From Fen-1258 sp041658245 (GTDB lineage Bacteria; Bacteroidota; Ignavibacteria; Ignavibacteriales; Melioribacteraceae), in contig JBBAAM010000003.1 of NCBI GenBank assembly GCA_041658245.1, positions 59,710 through 123,709 on the forward strand: DNA of 64,000 bases, in the 5' to 3' direction. The translations under genes and the position numbers were made by a program. How positions within the stretch are numbered: the first letter of the stretch is position 1; each line of letters opens with the position of its first letter. Of the stretch, positions 25,101 to 32,855 are shown in pieces. Below the pieces are notes generated by a model that saw only the letters and a list, made by a program, of their open reading frames with translations, ran no database searches and was not told the origin of the DNA.

Positions 25101-27490
25101 ACTCCGGTTGGTAGTCCTGTAGATACTTTCACTTGAATAAGGCTTTGATATGGTGATTGACTAGCAAACCAAAGATATGGACCACCTGGTGAATGGTTAT
25201 CAAATGCAATTCCCATATTTGCTCTAGAACCTAAACTTGAATAAGATAATGTTCTTAGTACAGTTCCGTTTCGGTTAATTAAAGTTGGATTTGTTGAAAA
25301 ATCGCCTATCCAAAATCCACCGTTACTATTATCTGCATTTGGATCATATGTTATATATAATACTTTAAAAGGTGCGGTGATTTCCCCAATAGCAGTTTTC
25401 ATGAAAGGATTAATGATTTTTATTTTATCACTTTCTATTTGAGCTGCATATAAATTTATTCCATCGTATGCAAAATTAACTACTCCGGTAACTTCATCTA
25501 TTGAAAATTCCTCTTTTAAGCTTCCTGTTTTTGTCCATCTATGCATTAAATTGCTATTCCAGCGTGATGTCCAGAACTCATTTAAAGATGGGATAAATAT
25601 TGCACCTAAATTTCCATTAGAACCTGTAACCGCAATGGCATCATAATTAAACTGAACGCTGAATTGCCCCGTTAAAACAGGAATAATGGAGAATGAATTA
25701 TCACTTACATCAGTCAATGAAGAATTATTAACTGCAGTTGCTCTAATCTTGCATTGGTTAGATGGACTATTTGGCACAACCCAAGTTATCCCGCTTCCTG
25801 TAATATTTTGTACGTAACTTTCATTTAAACCAATTCCCTTAGCACTCAAGACAGCACTATGTTTTAAGTTCACAGAAGGATTAACATTATCAATTAGATT
25901 CCAGGTGTTTCCATTATCTGTAGTGTATTCAACTTTAACTATCCCTGTATTTAAACCATCTATAATAATTTGCTTTGTATAACCTACCGGCCAACTTTCT
26001 CCTCCGTTTGGTGTAACTACTTTTAATACAATTTCTGTAGTACTGACTTCAAAATCCGCAGTCATGTTTGATCCGGAAACACCAATATTTTTAATTGATA
26101 ATCCGGTTGACGTTAATAAATAATCTTTTGTATTCGGTGTGGAAGAACTTGTAAAGCTTGTTTTATTTCCTGTCCCGGGGAATGGATCTGCAGCATCTCC
26201 ACTATTATCTTTTTTCTCTAAGTTCCATAACCCATCTGCTTGCTCTAATGCAACAAGATAATGCTGTGATAGTAATAGACCCGGATACCATTCTTTATCA
26301 TTTTGTTGTGTAATGTTTTGATCAATATGGTAAACAAGTAATCCATCTCCCGGTATATATTTATCGTAATCAACCTTTTGTCTGTTCTCAATTAAAAAAT
26401 ATTCCTTAGTAAAATTCCCATTCTTCCATAAAAGATATGCTTTCGAGTTTGTTTCTATCTGTGGAATTAATAAAGCAAGTGAATTTGCTGTAATAACTGT
26501 TGGATTGATATAACCCATCTGAGCATGTATGAAAGCATCAGGAAATGCTGGGTAGTTTCCACCAGGAGCTGTACCATTCCAACTTCCTGCTGCCATTAAA
26601 CTCCACTTACCTAAACCTGATGAAGAATAATCTCTATCATATAAATCCGGAACTCCAAATGCTGCGTGTGCTAATTCATGAGCATATACTCCCATAGTCA
26701 AATCACCAGGTGTTTTCCAATATTCAGGTTCTGTTGAATATCTTTTAACTTTAACTCCATCCACATTTTGAATTGTTTTTACTTCCCAGGCGTGTGACCA
26801 TATATCATCATTTTTGCCTGTTAACTCTGCACCGGGGCCTGTGTGCACAATAAACAATGCATCAACATAACCATCGTTATCATTATCATATTTAGAAAAG
26901 TCTACAGTAGGATCTGCTAGCTGAACTACATCTTCAACAAGCTTTTGAGCATTTCGGGGATAAATACCTTGCCCGTTTGCACCAGCTACATAATAAGAAT
27001 ATGGCTGCGGAGCTGTAAACCACCCTGTTGTTCCAGGTAAATTAACCGTTACAATATCTAATTGATTGTAGCTAACCTTTCTATAATAATCTCTCATCGA
27101 ACCAAATTGAGTCCCAAATAAAAGTTGATCGAAAAAAGCTGGTTCTGTTTGAGAAGGTTTATCAGAAAACTTTACTAATATAACTAACGCATTCCAATTT
27201 CCAGTTGGAGTTTTAGCTGGGCCATAACTTCTTTGAAAATTATTGAGCCCAAAATTTCTGTTAATTGATAATTCAGGTGCCGCCCATGGTGCATCAATAC
27301 CTTTTGCTGCTAACTCCTTTGCGTTCTTAAAATAATAAATACTTTCAGATAATGATTTGTCTGCCTGTACTCTTTTTAATAATTCAGGATGGGGCGAAAT
27401 TTGTCCTTTATTTACTGAACTAAAGAACAAGAACAATAATAACTGTAATGAAATACTTTTGAGAATCCGCGAAGTCAAAGAATCTTTCAT
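22178..27490 (-). CDS. Secreted M6-family metalloprotease with Ig-like, BNR/YCF48-like and FN3 modules and T9SS sorting domain
   Basis: A 1770-residue exported multidomain protein. After the signal peptide (LLLFLFFSSVNKGQ) comes a propeptide and an M6 (immune inhibitor A-like) catalytic domain with the zinc motif HELAHAAFGVPD, catalytic His at residues 271 and 275. Two NGGEsW-type modules (VVTPNGGESWPVG, YPNGGEKLKVG) follow. About residues 1240-1530 are six YCF48/BNR-like repeats with TTDGGxTW or TSDGGTSW, then FN3-like domains, and the last 80 residues are a T9SS sorting domain with NYPNPFNPTT. ATG 27490 is chosen because AGGTG lies 6 bases upstream; the earlier ATG at 27535 lacks this. It is expected on the cell surface or outside. 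Substrate is unknown. Confidence 0.9.
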   Translation of the reverse strand: MKDSLTSRILKSISLQLLLFLFFSSVNKGQISPHPELLKRVQADKSLSESIYYFKNAKELAAKGIDAPWAAPELSINRNFGLNNFQRSYGPAKTPTGNWNALVILVKFSDKPSQTEPAFFDQLLFGTQFGSMRDYYRKVSYNQLDIVTVNLPGTTGWFTAPQPYSYYVAGANGQGIYPRNAQKLVEDVVQLADPTVDFSKYDNDNDGYVDALFIVHTGPGAELTGKNDDIWSHAWEVKTIQNVDGVKVKRYSTEPEYWKTPGDLTMGVYAHELAHAAFGVPDLYDRDYSSSGLGKWSLMAAGSWNGTAPGGNYPAFPDAFIHAQMGYINPTVITANSLALLIPQIETNSKAYLLWKNGNFTKEYFLIENRQKVDYDKYIPGDGLLVYHIDQNITQQNDKEWYPGLLLSQHYLVALEQADGLWNLEKKDNSGDAADPFPGTGNKTSFTSSSTPNTKDYLLTSTGLSIKNIGVSGSNMTADFEVSTTEIVLKVVTPNGGESWPVGYTKQIIIDGLNTGIVKVEYTTDNGNTWNLIDNVNPSVNLKHSAVLSAKGIGLNESYVQNITGSGITWVVPNSPSNQCKIRATAVNNSSLTDVSDNSFSIIPVLTGQFSVQFNYDAIAVTGSNGNLGAIFIPSLNEFWTSRWNSNLMHRWTKTGSLKEEFSIDEVTGVVNFAYDGINLYAAQIESDKIKIINPFMKTAIGEITAPFKVLYITYDPNADNSNGGFWIGDFSTNPTLINRNGTVLRTLSYSSLGSRANMGIAFDNHSPGGPYLWFASQSPYQSLIQVKVSTGLPTGVEHDLSTDVGTGVNNLANGGIFISTGIVNGKATIGGMLQGYPNNLYGYQLSDLVPHITVSYPNGGEKLKVGSQSDIIWSSGLVNKVKIEYSINNGLDWQLVADNLTTSTGKYTWVVPNNLSTNCKVRISDKSSAALNDVSDAVFSIATTAIISEMEPNNTRLQAMSIVYADTVNASIMPIGDIDYYKIQAVAGDTLMFYAENRNSAQLLGNMSLLDQNGNDINRYIQSFTRNSYKQRYVYVIPNTATYYVRYSFRNNMSGMPAQNEEKVSYLMIEHPTNPKLLEGPPNDYGDYQIIFNYFKKAAPLAGSTTTTDLNSNTTRFYGRFVPNGLPTSATIEYGTTTSYGSSIVLSTGTNNLNESEGTSDKASGLLPNTVYHFRMKVENAKGIAYAIDDTFTTPATPDGWTSINSPTTSQQRTIKFYDSNIGYSFGPWVWMKTTDGGYTWVIKSTNYRYNSIEVIDANTVIAVGSNRIVSKTSDGGTSWTDLQIGCANNLGVSFKDTNNGVVVTSCGELYKTTNGGGTWNKLDLGVTNQDLNTVKYFSNNTIVASGRERYIIRSTNDGNTWTVQQLSGNSSALWSMSFKDLNNGIIVGEGGMVFKTTDGGATWISINSGHTNTQYGVNYESNGVVVSVGQDGTIYKSGDDGATWTKQQSGTTNSLYGINTLGNSSTLFSVGDWGTILKYSSNTSVIALPTKPVLVSPTTNQVDQPKDITFKWNKVKDAEKNFVQLSKDQTFTIIGKNDSTATDTTKTITNLSEGQKYYWRVQAKNIVGISPWSDTWNFTTQITSPSNLTLQRTGLKEITLKWNDNSNNEDGYIIERKQTPQPNYSFFDSLKTTTITYLDNKVEQGPTYYYRVRAYTKYAQSDYSNEASLVMVGIEKDNKIPTEYLLFQNYPNPFNPTTKMKFGLPERTNAKLTVYDILGRAISTLVDGELEAGYHEVNFDASNLPSGVYFYQLTTPNYNSTKKLLLIK
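22263..22428 (-). repeat. T9SS sorting-domain DNA, copy 1 of a near-identical pair
   Basis: 166 bases inside the 3' end of the M6 protease gene match 27842-28007 without gaps and with roughly 14 mismatches counted by eye. It encodes the NYPNPFNPTTK to VNFDAS part of the sorting domain. The high DNA identity, compared with the diverged flanks, suggests recent duplication or gene conversion. Confidence 0.8.
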
Positions 27491-27689
27491 TATTACACCT
27501 AGTTTATTTTTGAAAGTATTTTTCTTTGAAAGCATAGATATGCTTACTAGGGTAAAAGCATTTTACAATGGGGACACTAGCTTGCATAAAAAACAATAAG
27601 CACTTTCTCTGATTATATTTTCATTCATTTACCTTGAATTTTGTATCGTCATTGTTAACTAATTATAAAGCAAGTTACTTATCACATAA

Positions 27690-27730
27690 CAAAAATAAGG
27701 AAAAGGGCGTCCCCCAACACCCTCTTTTCA
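27690..27730 (-). terminator. Terminator of the frameshifted T9SS protein gene
   Basis: On the minus strand GAAAAGAGGG pairs with CCCTTTTC with one bulged base, followed by TTATTTTTG. It lies about 30 bases beyond the stop at 27757. Confidence 0.6.
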
Positions 27731-27756
27731 AGATTTTTGTGCCTTGATCCTTTTAC

Positions 27757-28840
27757 CTATTTAGCAAGTATCATCTTTTTCATGTCAATAAAATTACCTG
27801 CTTGCAATCTGTAGAAATATATTCCACTTGAAAATTTTGATGCATCAAAATTTACTTCGTGATACCCTGCTTCAAATTCTCCATCTACCAAAGTTGAAAT
27901 TGCTCTTCCAAGAATATCATAGACCGTTAATTTAGCAATCGTTCTTTCAGGTAATCCGAATCTCATCTTTGTTGTTGGATTAAATGGGTTAGGGTAATTT
28001 TGAAATAATTCATAATTCAATGGAATTACAAATTCATTTGATATATCAGTAGAGGGTTTATAAGTCTCTATTCTAAAAACCGTTCCATTTTCTGGTAAAG
28101 TTGCATTTAGATTATTGGGCCAGTTTGCTGCTGATACTGAACCACCATTCCAATTCACAAGTACAACTCTTGCCATAATTTCACTACCCATTCCGCTATT
28201 AAATCCTGAAGCAACTACGGCGTTATATCCAATTGTACCGGGTGTATGATCAATTACATCATAAATATAGATCCAATCAGTTTCAGGGTCGTTATCACCG
28301 CCAGACAAAGTATGATCTACTTTATCAAGATCAAATACTTCATTAGCATTTGCGTCCTGAATGTACGCAACTAATTTGTAATCATCTGTTGGATCGTTTG
28401 GTGTTCCAATACGTACCTGTGTTCCCAAGTTCGAACGGAATCTGGACTATAGTACCGCTTGAAAATGCCATTTTACCTTTACTTCCAGCAGTGGTAAAAC
28501 GGATTTCGAAATCATAAGGAATAATCTTAGGCCAGTTAGCACCAACGCGAGTAACACGATCTTTAAAGTAAGCGTAAGATGGATCCATCGTTGGAGAAGT
28601 CATGCCTGTAGCTATACCCCAGAGCGAAGTGTTAGTGCTTTGTTGACCTAGTTGTGGTTGATCCCAACCATTATAAAAAGGAAATCCGTTTGCATTAAAA
28701 GCGAATGTACCCATATTAGGAGTTGCTAACACGCCACTAGCGTTTGCGGTTACAATAAAACTTTTGAAATCATTTGTCTGAGACAAACCAATTTGAGAAA
28801 ATACGGTAATCAGTAATAAAAGAGATGATATTTTTTTCAT
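27757..28840 (-). pseudogene. Frameshifted secreted protein with T9SS sorting domain
   Basis: The gene begins at 28840 with a signal peptide (LLLLITVFSQIGLSQ) and runs in one frame to about 28430 (FSSGTIVQIPFEL). It then continues in the -1/+1 shifted frame from 28428 (LGTQVRIGTPND, then a typical GGDNDPETDWIYIYD block) to a T9SS sorting domain that ends at 27757 (NYPNPFNPTTKMRFG). The two halves together give about 360 residues. The block 'iPFElwnlGT' around the break suggests a few bases were lost, or one inserted. It could be a real pseudogene or a sequencing/assembly error. If functional it would be a small surface protein. Confidence 0.75.
27842..28007 (-). repeat. T9SS sorting-domain DNA, copy 2 of a near-identical pair
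   Basis: Matches 22263-22428 in the same orientation with no gaps; see that entry. The flanking parts of the two sorting domains have diverged much more. Confidence 0.8.
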
Positions 28841-28999
28841 ACAACCCTCCTTTAGTTTTATAGTTTTACATTCGGAGAAATTTATTCCCTGATGAATATG
28901 TTCATTAATAAATATGAGGAAGACTAAAAGAAATTTCTGGACGATAAATGGGAGAGAATATTAATTCATTATAATTTTAACAATTATTTAATTCTTTTT

Positions 29000-29533
29000 T
29001 CAAACTCCTTTTCTATTATAACTCACCGACTGCAATGTAACTTCCAGCAGAACTTTATGAATATTACCCGTAAGCGTTTGAATAAAAGGTCCGAATACTT
29101 CAAGAGGTTTATCAGCTAACTCTTGCTCGCTTTTTATGTCTGCCGAAAAATAAATTGTGTAGTTCTCATTATTGCTGGAAATTTCCAAAGAGAAATAGTA
29201 AACGCCGGCAATTGTGCCTTTGTAATCACTGCGGGATTTTCTGTTCGTAAAAAATTCTTTTGGCAGATTAACGCTTATTAAGAACTTCTTTTCTGTTATT
29301 TCTTGTTTTCCACTGCCGGCATTTTCTTCTGCTGAAATCATTTTAACCATGAACTGACCGAGTGAATCGGTTAAACCGGCTGCAAACGGCTCGTTCTGCG
29401 AATCTACCTTAACAGAAATTTCTGCATTCAGTACATGTTCTTCAAAAGTTTTTTGTTGAGCTCGTAAATTTGTTCTGCTAAGAAAAAAAATGAAAGTGAG
29501 TAGAAAAAATAGTTTTGTTAAATAGTTTTTCAT
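29000..29533 (-). CDS. Secreted protein, hypothetical, transthyretin-like
   Basis: A 177-residue protein with a signal peptide (FFLLTFIFFLSRTNLRAQQ). The mature part contains AEISVKVDSQNEPFAAGLTD followed by SLGQFMVKM, the pattern seen in transthyretin-like/carboxypeptidase-regulatory domains and in its two neighbours. No cysteines in the mature part are seen and no catalytic motif is visible. It lies 49 bases from the next gene of the same type, on the same strand. Confidence 0.7.
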   Translation of the reverse strand: MKNYLTKLFFLLTFIFFLSRTNLRAQQKTFEEHVLNAEISVKVDSQNEPFAAGLTDSLGQFMVKMISAEENAGSGKQEITEKKFLISVNLPKEFFTNRKSRSDYKGTIAGVYYFSLEISSNNENYTIYFSADIKSEQELADKPLEVFGPFIQTLTGNIHKVLLEVTLQSVSYNRKGV

Positions 29534-29581
29534 TTTTTCCCTTTTTATTTATGACATGTTCTTGCCGCTTACAGCAAAACC

Positions 29582-30025
29582 TCAGAAATGTTGAACTTGT
29601 CCCATATATTTTCCACCAGTTTTATTTGCGGTTCCGCCAGGTCCCTTTATTGGTGCTTTTTCCTGCCAGGACAAAGTAAGTCTAATATTTGGCCCGTCAG
29701 ATTTTTTAAATTTAAAAATCATAGTATTTTTTGCACCCCTCGTTAATACATATTTAGTTGGGTCATTTGGTTTGATCGTCATCTTTAATTGAAACTTATC
29801 CGGCAATTTTTTGAATTGATCGGAAGGAATTGTAAATGAGACTTCACCTTCATTATTAGTCACGCATGGGGCTACCTGTATTGGTACGTCATTTGGCTCT
29901 TGTTCTACTAAAATTTCTGCGCCTGGAACAGGTTCGCCCATATCCATTCTAACAATTGTAGAAGTGGAAGAAGTGAATAATAAAATTGCAATAAATGCGA
30001 AAAGATAAGAGATTGATCGTTTCAT
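29582..30025 (-). CDS. Secreted protein with transthyretin-like domain
   Basis: The 147-residue protein has a signal peptide (about 22 residues) and a mature domain that starts GEPVPGAEILVEQEPND and continues with TNNEGEVSFTIPSD. The start is almost the same as that of the protein at 30350-30826 (GDPVPGLDITIEQIPGG), so they are paralogues. Such domains are beta-sandwiches used in surface proteins. The Gly-rich end, GPGGTANKTGGKYM, is short. Confidence 0.72.
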   Translation of the reverse strand: MKRSISYLFAFIAILLFTSSTSTIVRMDMGEPVPGAEILVEQEPNDVPIQVAPCVTNNEGEVSFTIPSDQFKKLPDKFQLKMTIKPNDPTKYVLTRGAKNTMIFKFKKSDGPNIRLTLSWQEKAPIKGPGGTANKTGGKYMGQVQHF

Positions 30026-30349
30026 ATTTCCTCCGTTAAAAAATATAGTTCTCTAAACAGAAATAGAATACAACACACTGTGTATATAATTTATTAATTA
30101 GGTTATTTTTTCAAGCGGAAACGGGAATTTATTTTTTTGCTCTAGATATTTTCGATTGGGAATTTCTAAAAGAAAGCTAAACAATTTAAATTCTTGCATC
30201 AACAAATATCTCATGTATCACAAGCTGCAGAGTGAAATTGTGCGTCCTCTAAAAGAGTGTTTGTTGCCGCTTATATGTGATGTCGTTGGCAATCTGTTCT
30301 TATTAGCATGCCTCTTTGCACGACATCCACAAACAAATCACCGATGAAA
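30026..30349. other. 324-base intergenic region without a recognised gene
   Basis: The region lies between two same-strand secreted-protein genes. It contains an imperfect inverted repeat near 30280-30328 (GATGTCGT and ACGACATC, with about 33 bases between), and no open frame that I can support; a 63-codon plus-strand frame at 30156-30347 has no recognisable similarity. It may hold a promoter for the gene at 29582-30025. Confidence 0.5.
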
Positions 30350-30826
30350 CTACTTTACACCTTCTTCTTTGATTGCAACTTCTTGGTCAACTCGAATTGT
30401 GATTTTTCCTCCTTTTGGTCCAATAGTTACTTCAATTGGTGCGTCAGGAGATTTCGGTCCGCCATCATATATAAGCGTAATGTTAACTTCCCATTCCGTT
30501 CTGCCTTTGGCGAGGGTCGATGAAGAGTTCGATATAGAGGAATTATAATTTTTGCCTAAGGGATTAACCGTTCCGCCTTGCTTTTCATACTTTATTCCAC
30601 CAGGTCTTTTGCGAACAAAAGTAATTCTGTAATCCCCCGGCCGAAGATTGTTAAATGTAACCTCCCCGGAACTGTTCGTTGTTCCACTTATTTTCTTACC
30701 ACCAGGAATTTGTTCGATCGTAATATCTAAACCTGGGACTGGATCCCCTGCGAAGAACAGACCGGACGATATAAGAACTAGAACTGCACTAAGAACGATA
30801 AACCTAAAGAAACGTTGATTCTTCAT
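30350..30826 (-). CDS. Secreted protein with transthyretin/carboxypeptidase-regulatory-like domain
   Basis: 158 residues with a signal peptide ending near LISSGLFFAG. The mature part shows DPVPGLDITIEQIPGGKKIS, TTNSSGEVTFNNLRPGDYRI and a C-terminal IEVTIGPKGGKITIRVD block. The sequence 'GxVxFxxLxPGxY' is a hallmark of carboxypeptidase-regulatory-like beta-sandwich domains. It diverges from the plus-strand operon that starts at 31049, so the region between may hold promoters for both. Confidence 0.75.
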   Translation of the reverse strand: MKNQRFFRFIVLSAVLVLISSGLFFAGDPVPGLDITIEQIPGGKKISGTTNSSGEVTFNNLRPGDYRITFVRKRPGGIKYEKQGGTVNPLGKNYNSSISNSSSTLAKGRTEWEVNITLIYDGGPKSPDAPIEVTIGPKGGKITIRVDQEVAIKEEGVK

Positions 30827-31048
30827 AACTATCCTCCTTGAGTTGTTAGATAATTTATTCTTATAAAAGATATCTGAATTAAATATCTTGAATAGTTATT
30901 TCACATACAATACAATTAAGACTACACATCCTACTTATTCTTATGATCTTCTATACGAAATCCTTCTTGTGTTAGAATAAAGAAATAATTAGTTTGATTC
31001 AGAGATTAATAAGAGTACCAATCCAAAAAAGAAAAAGGAGCAGTGATA

Positions 31049-32092
31049 ATGAGAAGAGTAATTGTAATGCTCATACTATTCATTTCACTTATCTTTCCAA
31101 ACCATGTAAGATCCCAGCAGGCAAGCATTTCATTGGAGTTATCGGATCTAACGAACCTTGATTTGGGAGGATTAATTATGTCCCGCGGATTATCCAACCA
31201 GCCGAGGATTGCCAGAATTGTAATCTTACCCGAGAACAAAGAAGTCTATATCGAATTAGTAGCAGTTTGGAAAGAAGATGCAAGCAGCAGTTTCCGCCAG
31301 ATTTCAACATTTAAATCCAATTCATTTTTATCACGGGTTGTTTTCAATGATGACTTTGAAATTATCGGGGGGGACGGAAATTGGGATAAAGATTTAGTAA
31401 GCGACTTAATTTCCAAAGGTAAACCAACCGGTATTCTTGGTTTTACAGTCCGTTTGTTTGATAAAAATAATTTGTTTTTAGCTCAAGATTACAAAGAATT
31501 CTTTTTTCTAAATCCTTCTCCAACTATTTCAATTATTTCTCCGCTTGAAGGCAATGCTTACGATGTTGGTTCCGTTGTTGCAATATGGACTCCGGTACAA
31601 GGCGCAACCAATTATAAAATTTTAGCTAGTATAGTTCCGGATGGTAGTTCAAGTGCAGAAGCTGCATTAAAAAGTGCAAATCCTTTAATTGATAATAGAG
31701 AAGTGGGAGACGTAACAAGTGTTGATCTGAGAACTATTTTGGATCGTCAATGGCTTGGCGGTCAAAAAGTTGTGTTTTCTGTAACTGCAATTATTCCAGG
31801 TACAGGCGGAGGCAGTTCGTTGCCCAGTGTTCCTGTTACTTTCCTTTTGAATAAACAAGGCGAAGTTTCAGGACCGATTGTTAGTCCCGAACTGCTAAAA
31901 CTTGTTGAAGTGATCAACGGTCAAGTTAGTCAAGATTTTATTAACAGAATTATGAGAGGTGAAGTTTCTATTGAAGGAATTACGGATGAGACAGATCAAA
32001 ATGTTGATCAAAATGATTTGCAAAGAATACTTATCAATTTGCTGGTAAATAAAGAATCAATTATTTCAATAAAATTCACTCGTAAAAACTAA
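31049..32092 (+). CDS. Secreted hypothetical protein, first gene of FecR/CHASE2 operon
   Basis: A 347-residue protein with a signal peptide (VIVMLILFISLIFPNHVRSQQ). Its middle contains TISIISPLEGNAYDVGS and GATNYKILASIVPDGSS, suggesting an Ig/FN3-like fold; no known catalytic motif is seen. I choose ATG 31049 because AAGGAG lies 8 bases upstream; GTG 31043 is too close. It is followed by the FecR gene after 13 bases. I do not recognise a family. Confidence 0.78.
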   Translation: MRRVIVMLILFISLIFPNHVRSQQASISLELSDLTNLDLGGLIMSRGLSNQPRIARIVILPENKEVYIELVAVWKEDASSSFRQISTFKSNSFLSRVVFNDDFEIIGGDGNWDKDLVSDLISKGKPTGILGFTVRLFDKNNLFLAQDYKEFFFLNPSPTISIISPLEGNAYDVGSVVAIWTPVQGATNYKILASIVPDGSSSAEAALKSANPLIDNREVGDVTSVDLRTILDRQWLGGQKVVFSVTAIIPGTGGGSSLPSVPVTFLLNKQGEVSGPIVSPELLKLVEVINGQVSQDFINRIMRGEVSIEGITDETDQNVDQNDLQRILINLLVNKESIISIKFTRKN

Positions 32093-32105
32093 GACTGGGA
32101 ATGAC

Positions 32106-32807
32106 ATGAGAGCGAAAAGTTTAATATTCATTTTTATACTCCCAATTGTTTTCGGATTTACATCAGACAAAGTATTAAAATCTGTTGATGATACTCCGGT
32201 TGCATTAGTAAAAAAGATCATCAAAGATGTAACATACAAGAAAGCCGGTGTATCCGATTGGGAAGATGCAAAAACCGGGTTACCGCTAAAAAACGGCGAG
32301 GAAGTTAGAACCGGATCAAAATCTTTGGCTCTGATTTTATTTTCCGATGGTTCAGGATTGTTGAAAGTCAGAGAAAATGCAATTCTTCATATTTACGGAG
32401 CTAAAGATGGAAAGAAGCTCAACAAAAATACTGATATAGAGAAAGGATTAATTGGATTTGATGTGAAGAGGCAAAGCGACGAAGAATTTAAATTTACAAC
32501 TCCAACAGTTGTGGCTTCTATCCGAGGAACAGCAGGATTTGTAGATGTAGATGATAATAAAAATACAACCTTCTTTTTAGAAAGCGGCACAGCTGAATTA
32601 GAAGCAAGAGCGGGCGAGAAAAAATCCGGAACTGTTACCGGCGGTAATACTGCTAAAATTGATTTTGAAGGTAATATAAGTATAAACCCAGCTTCAGAAG
32701 AAGATAAAAAGAAGAACGATCAGACAAGATCGCTTACTACAAAGAAAGTAATAATAAAAACTAATCGCGGTACAGTTGTATTGGAATATTATTCATCCGG
32801 CAATTAA
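32106..32807 (+). CDS. FecR-domain protein, exported
   Basis: A 233-residue protein with a short signal peptide and a FecR domain. The features are VKKIIKDVTYKKAG, LKNGEEVRTGSKSLALILFS, KFTTPTVVASIRGTAGFV and FFLESGTAELEAR, which fit FecR domain blocks (beta strands, 'T-P-x-a-v-x-v-R-G-T'). In siderophore systems FecR relays an outer-membrane signal to a sigma factor; here no sigma factor lies beside it, but a CHASE2 cyclase does. The C-terminal tail is Lys-rich. Confidence 0.85.
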   Translation: MRAKSLIFIFILPIVFGFTSDKVLKSVDDTPVALVKKIIKDVTYKKAGVSDWEDAKTGLPLKNGEEVRTGSKSLALILFSDGSGLLKVRENAILHIYGAKDGKKLNKNTDIEKGLIGFDVKRQSDEEFKFTTPTVVASIRGTAGFVDVDDNKNTTFFLESGTAELEARAGEKKSGTVTGGNTAKIDFEGNISINPASEEDKKKNDQTRSLTTKKVIIKTNRGTVVLEYYSSGN

Positions 32808-32855
32808 TTAGTGTAATAGTTAATAAGGTTCCTTAAAAATGTTGAGGAATGAATT

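Noticed and set aside
30156..30347. Plus-strand open frame of 63 codons between two secreted-protein genes
   Set aside because: No family similarity, no convincing ribosome binding site, and opposite to its neighbours. It looks like a chance frame.
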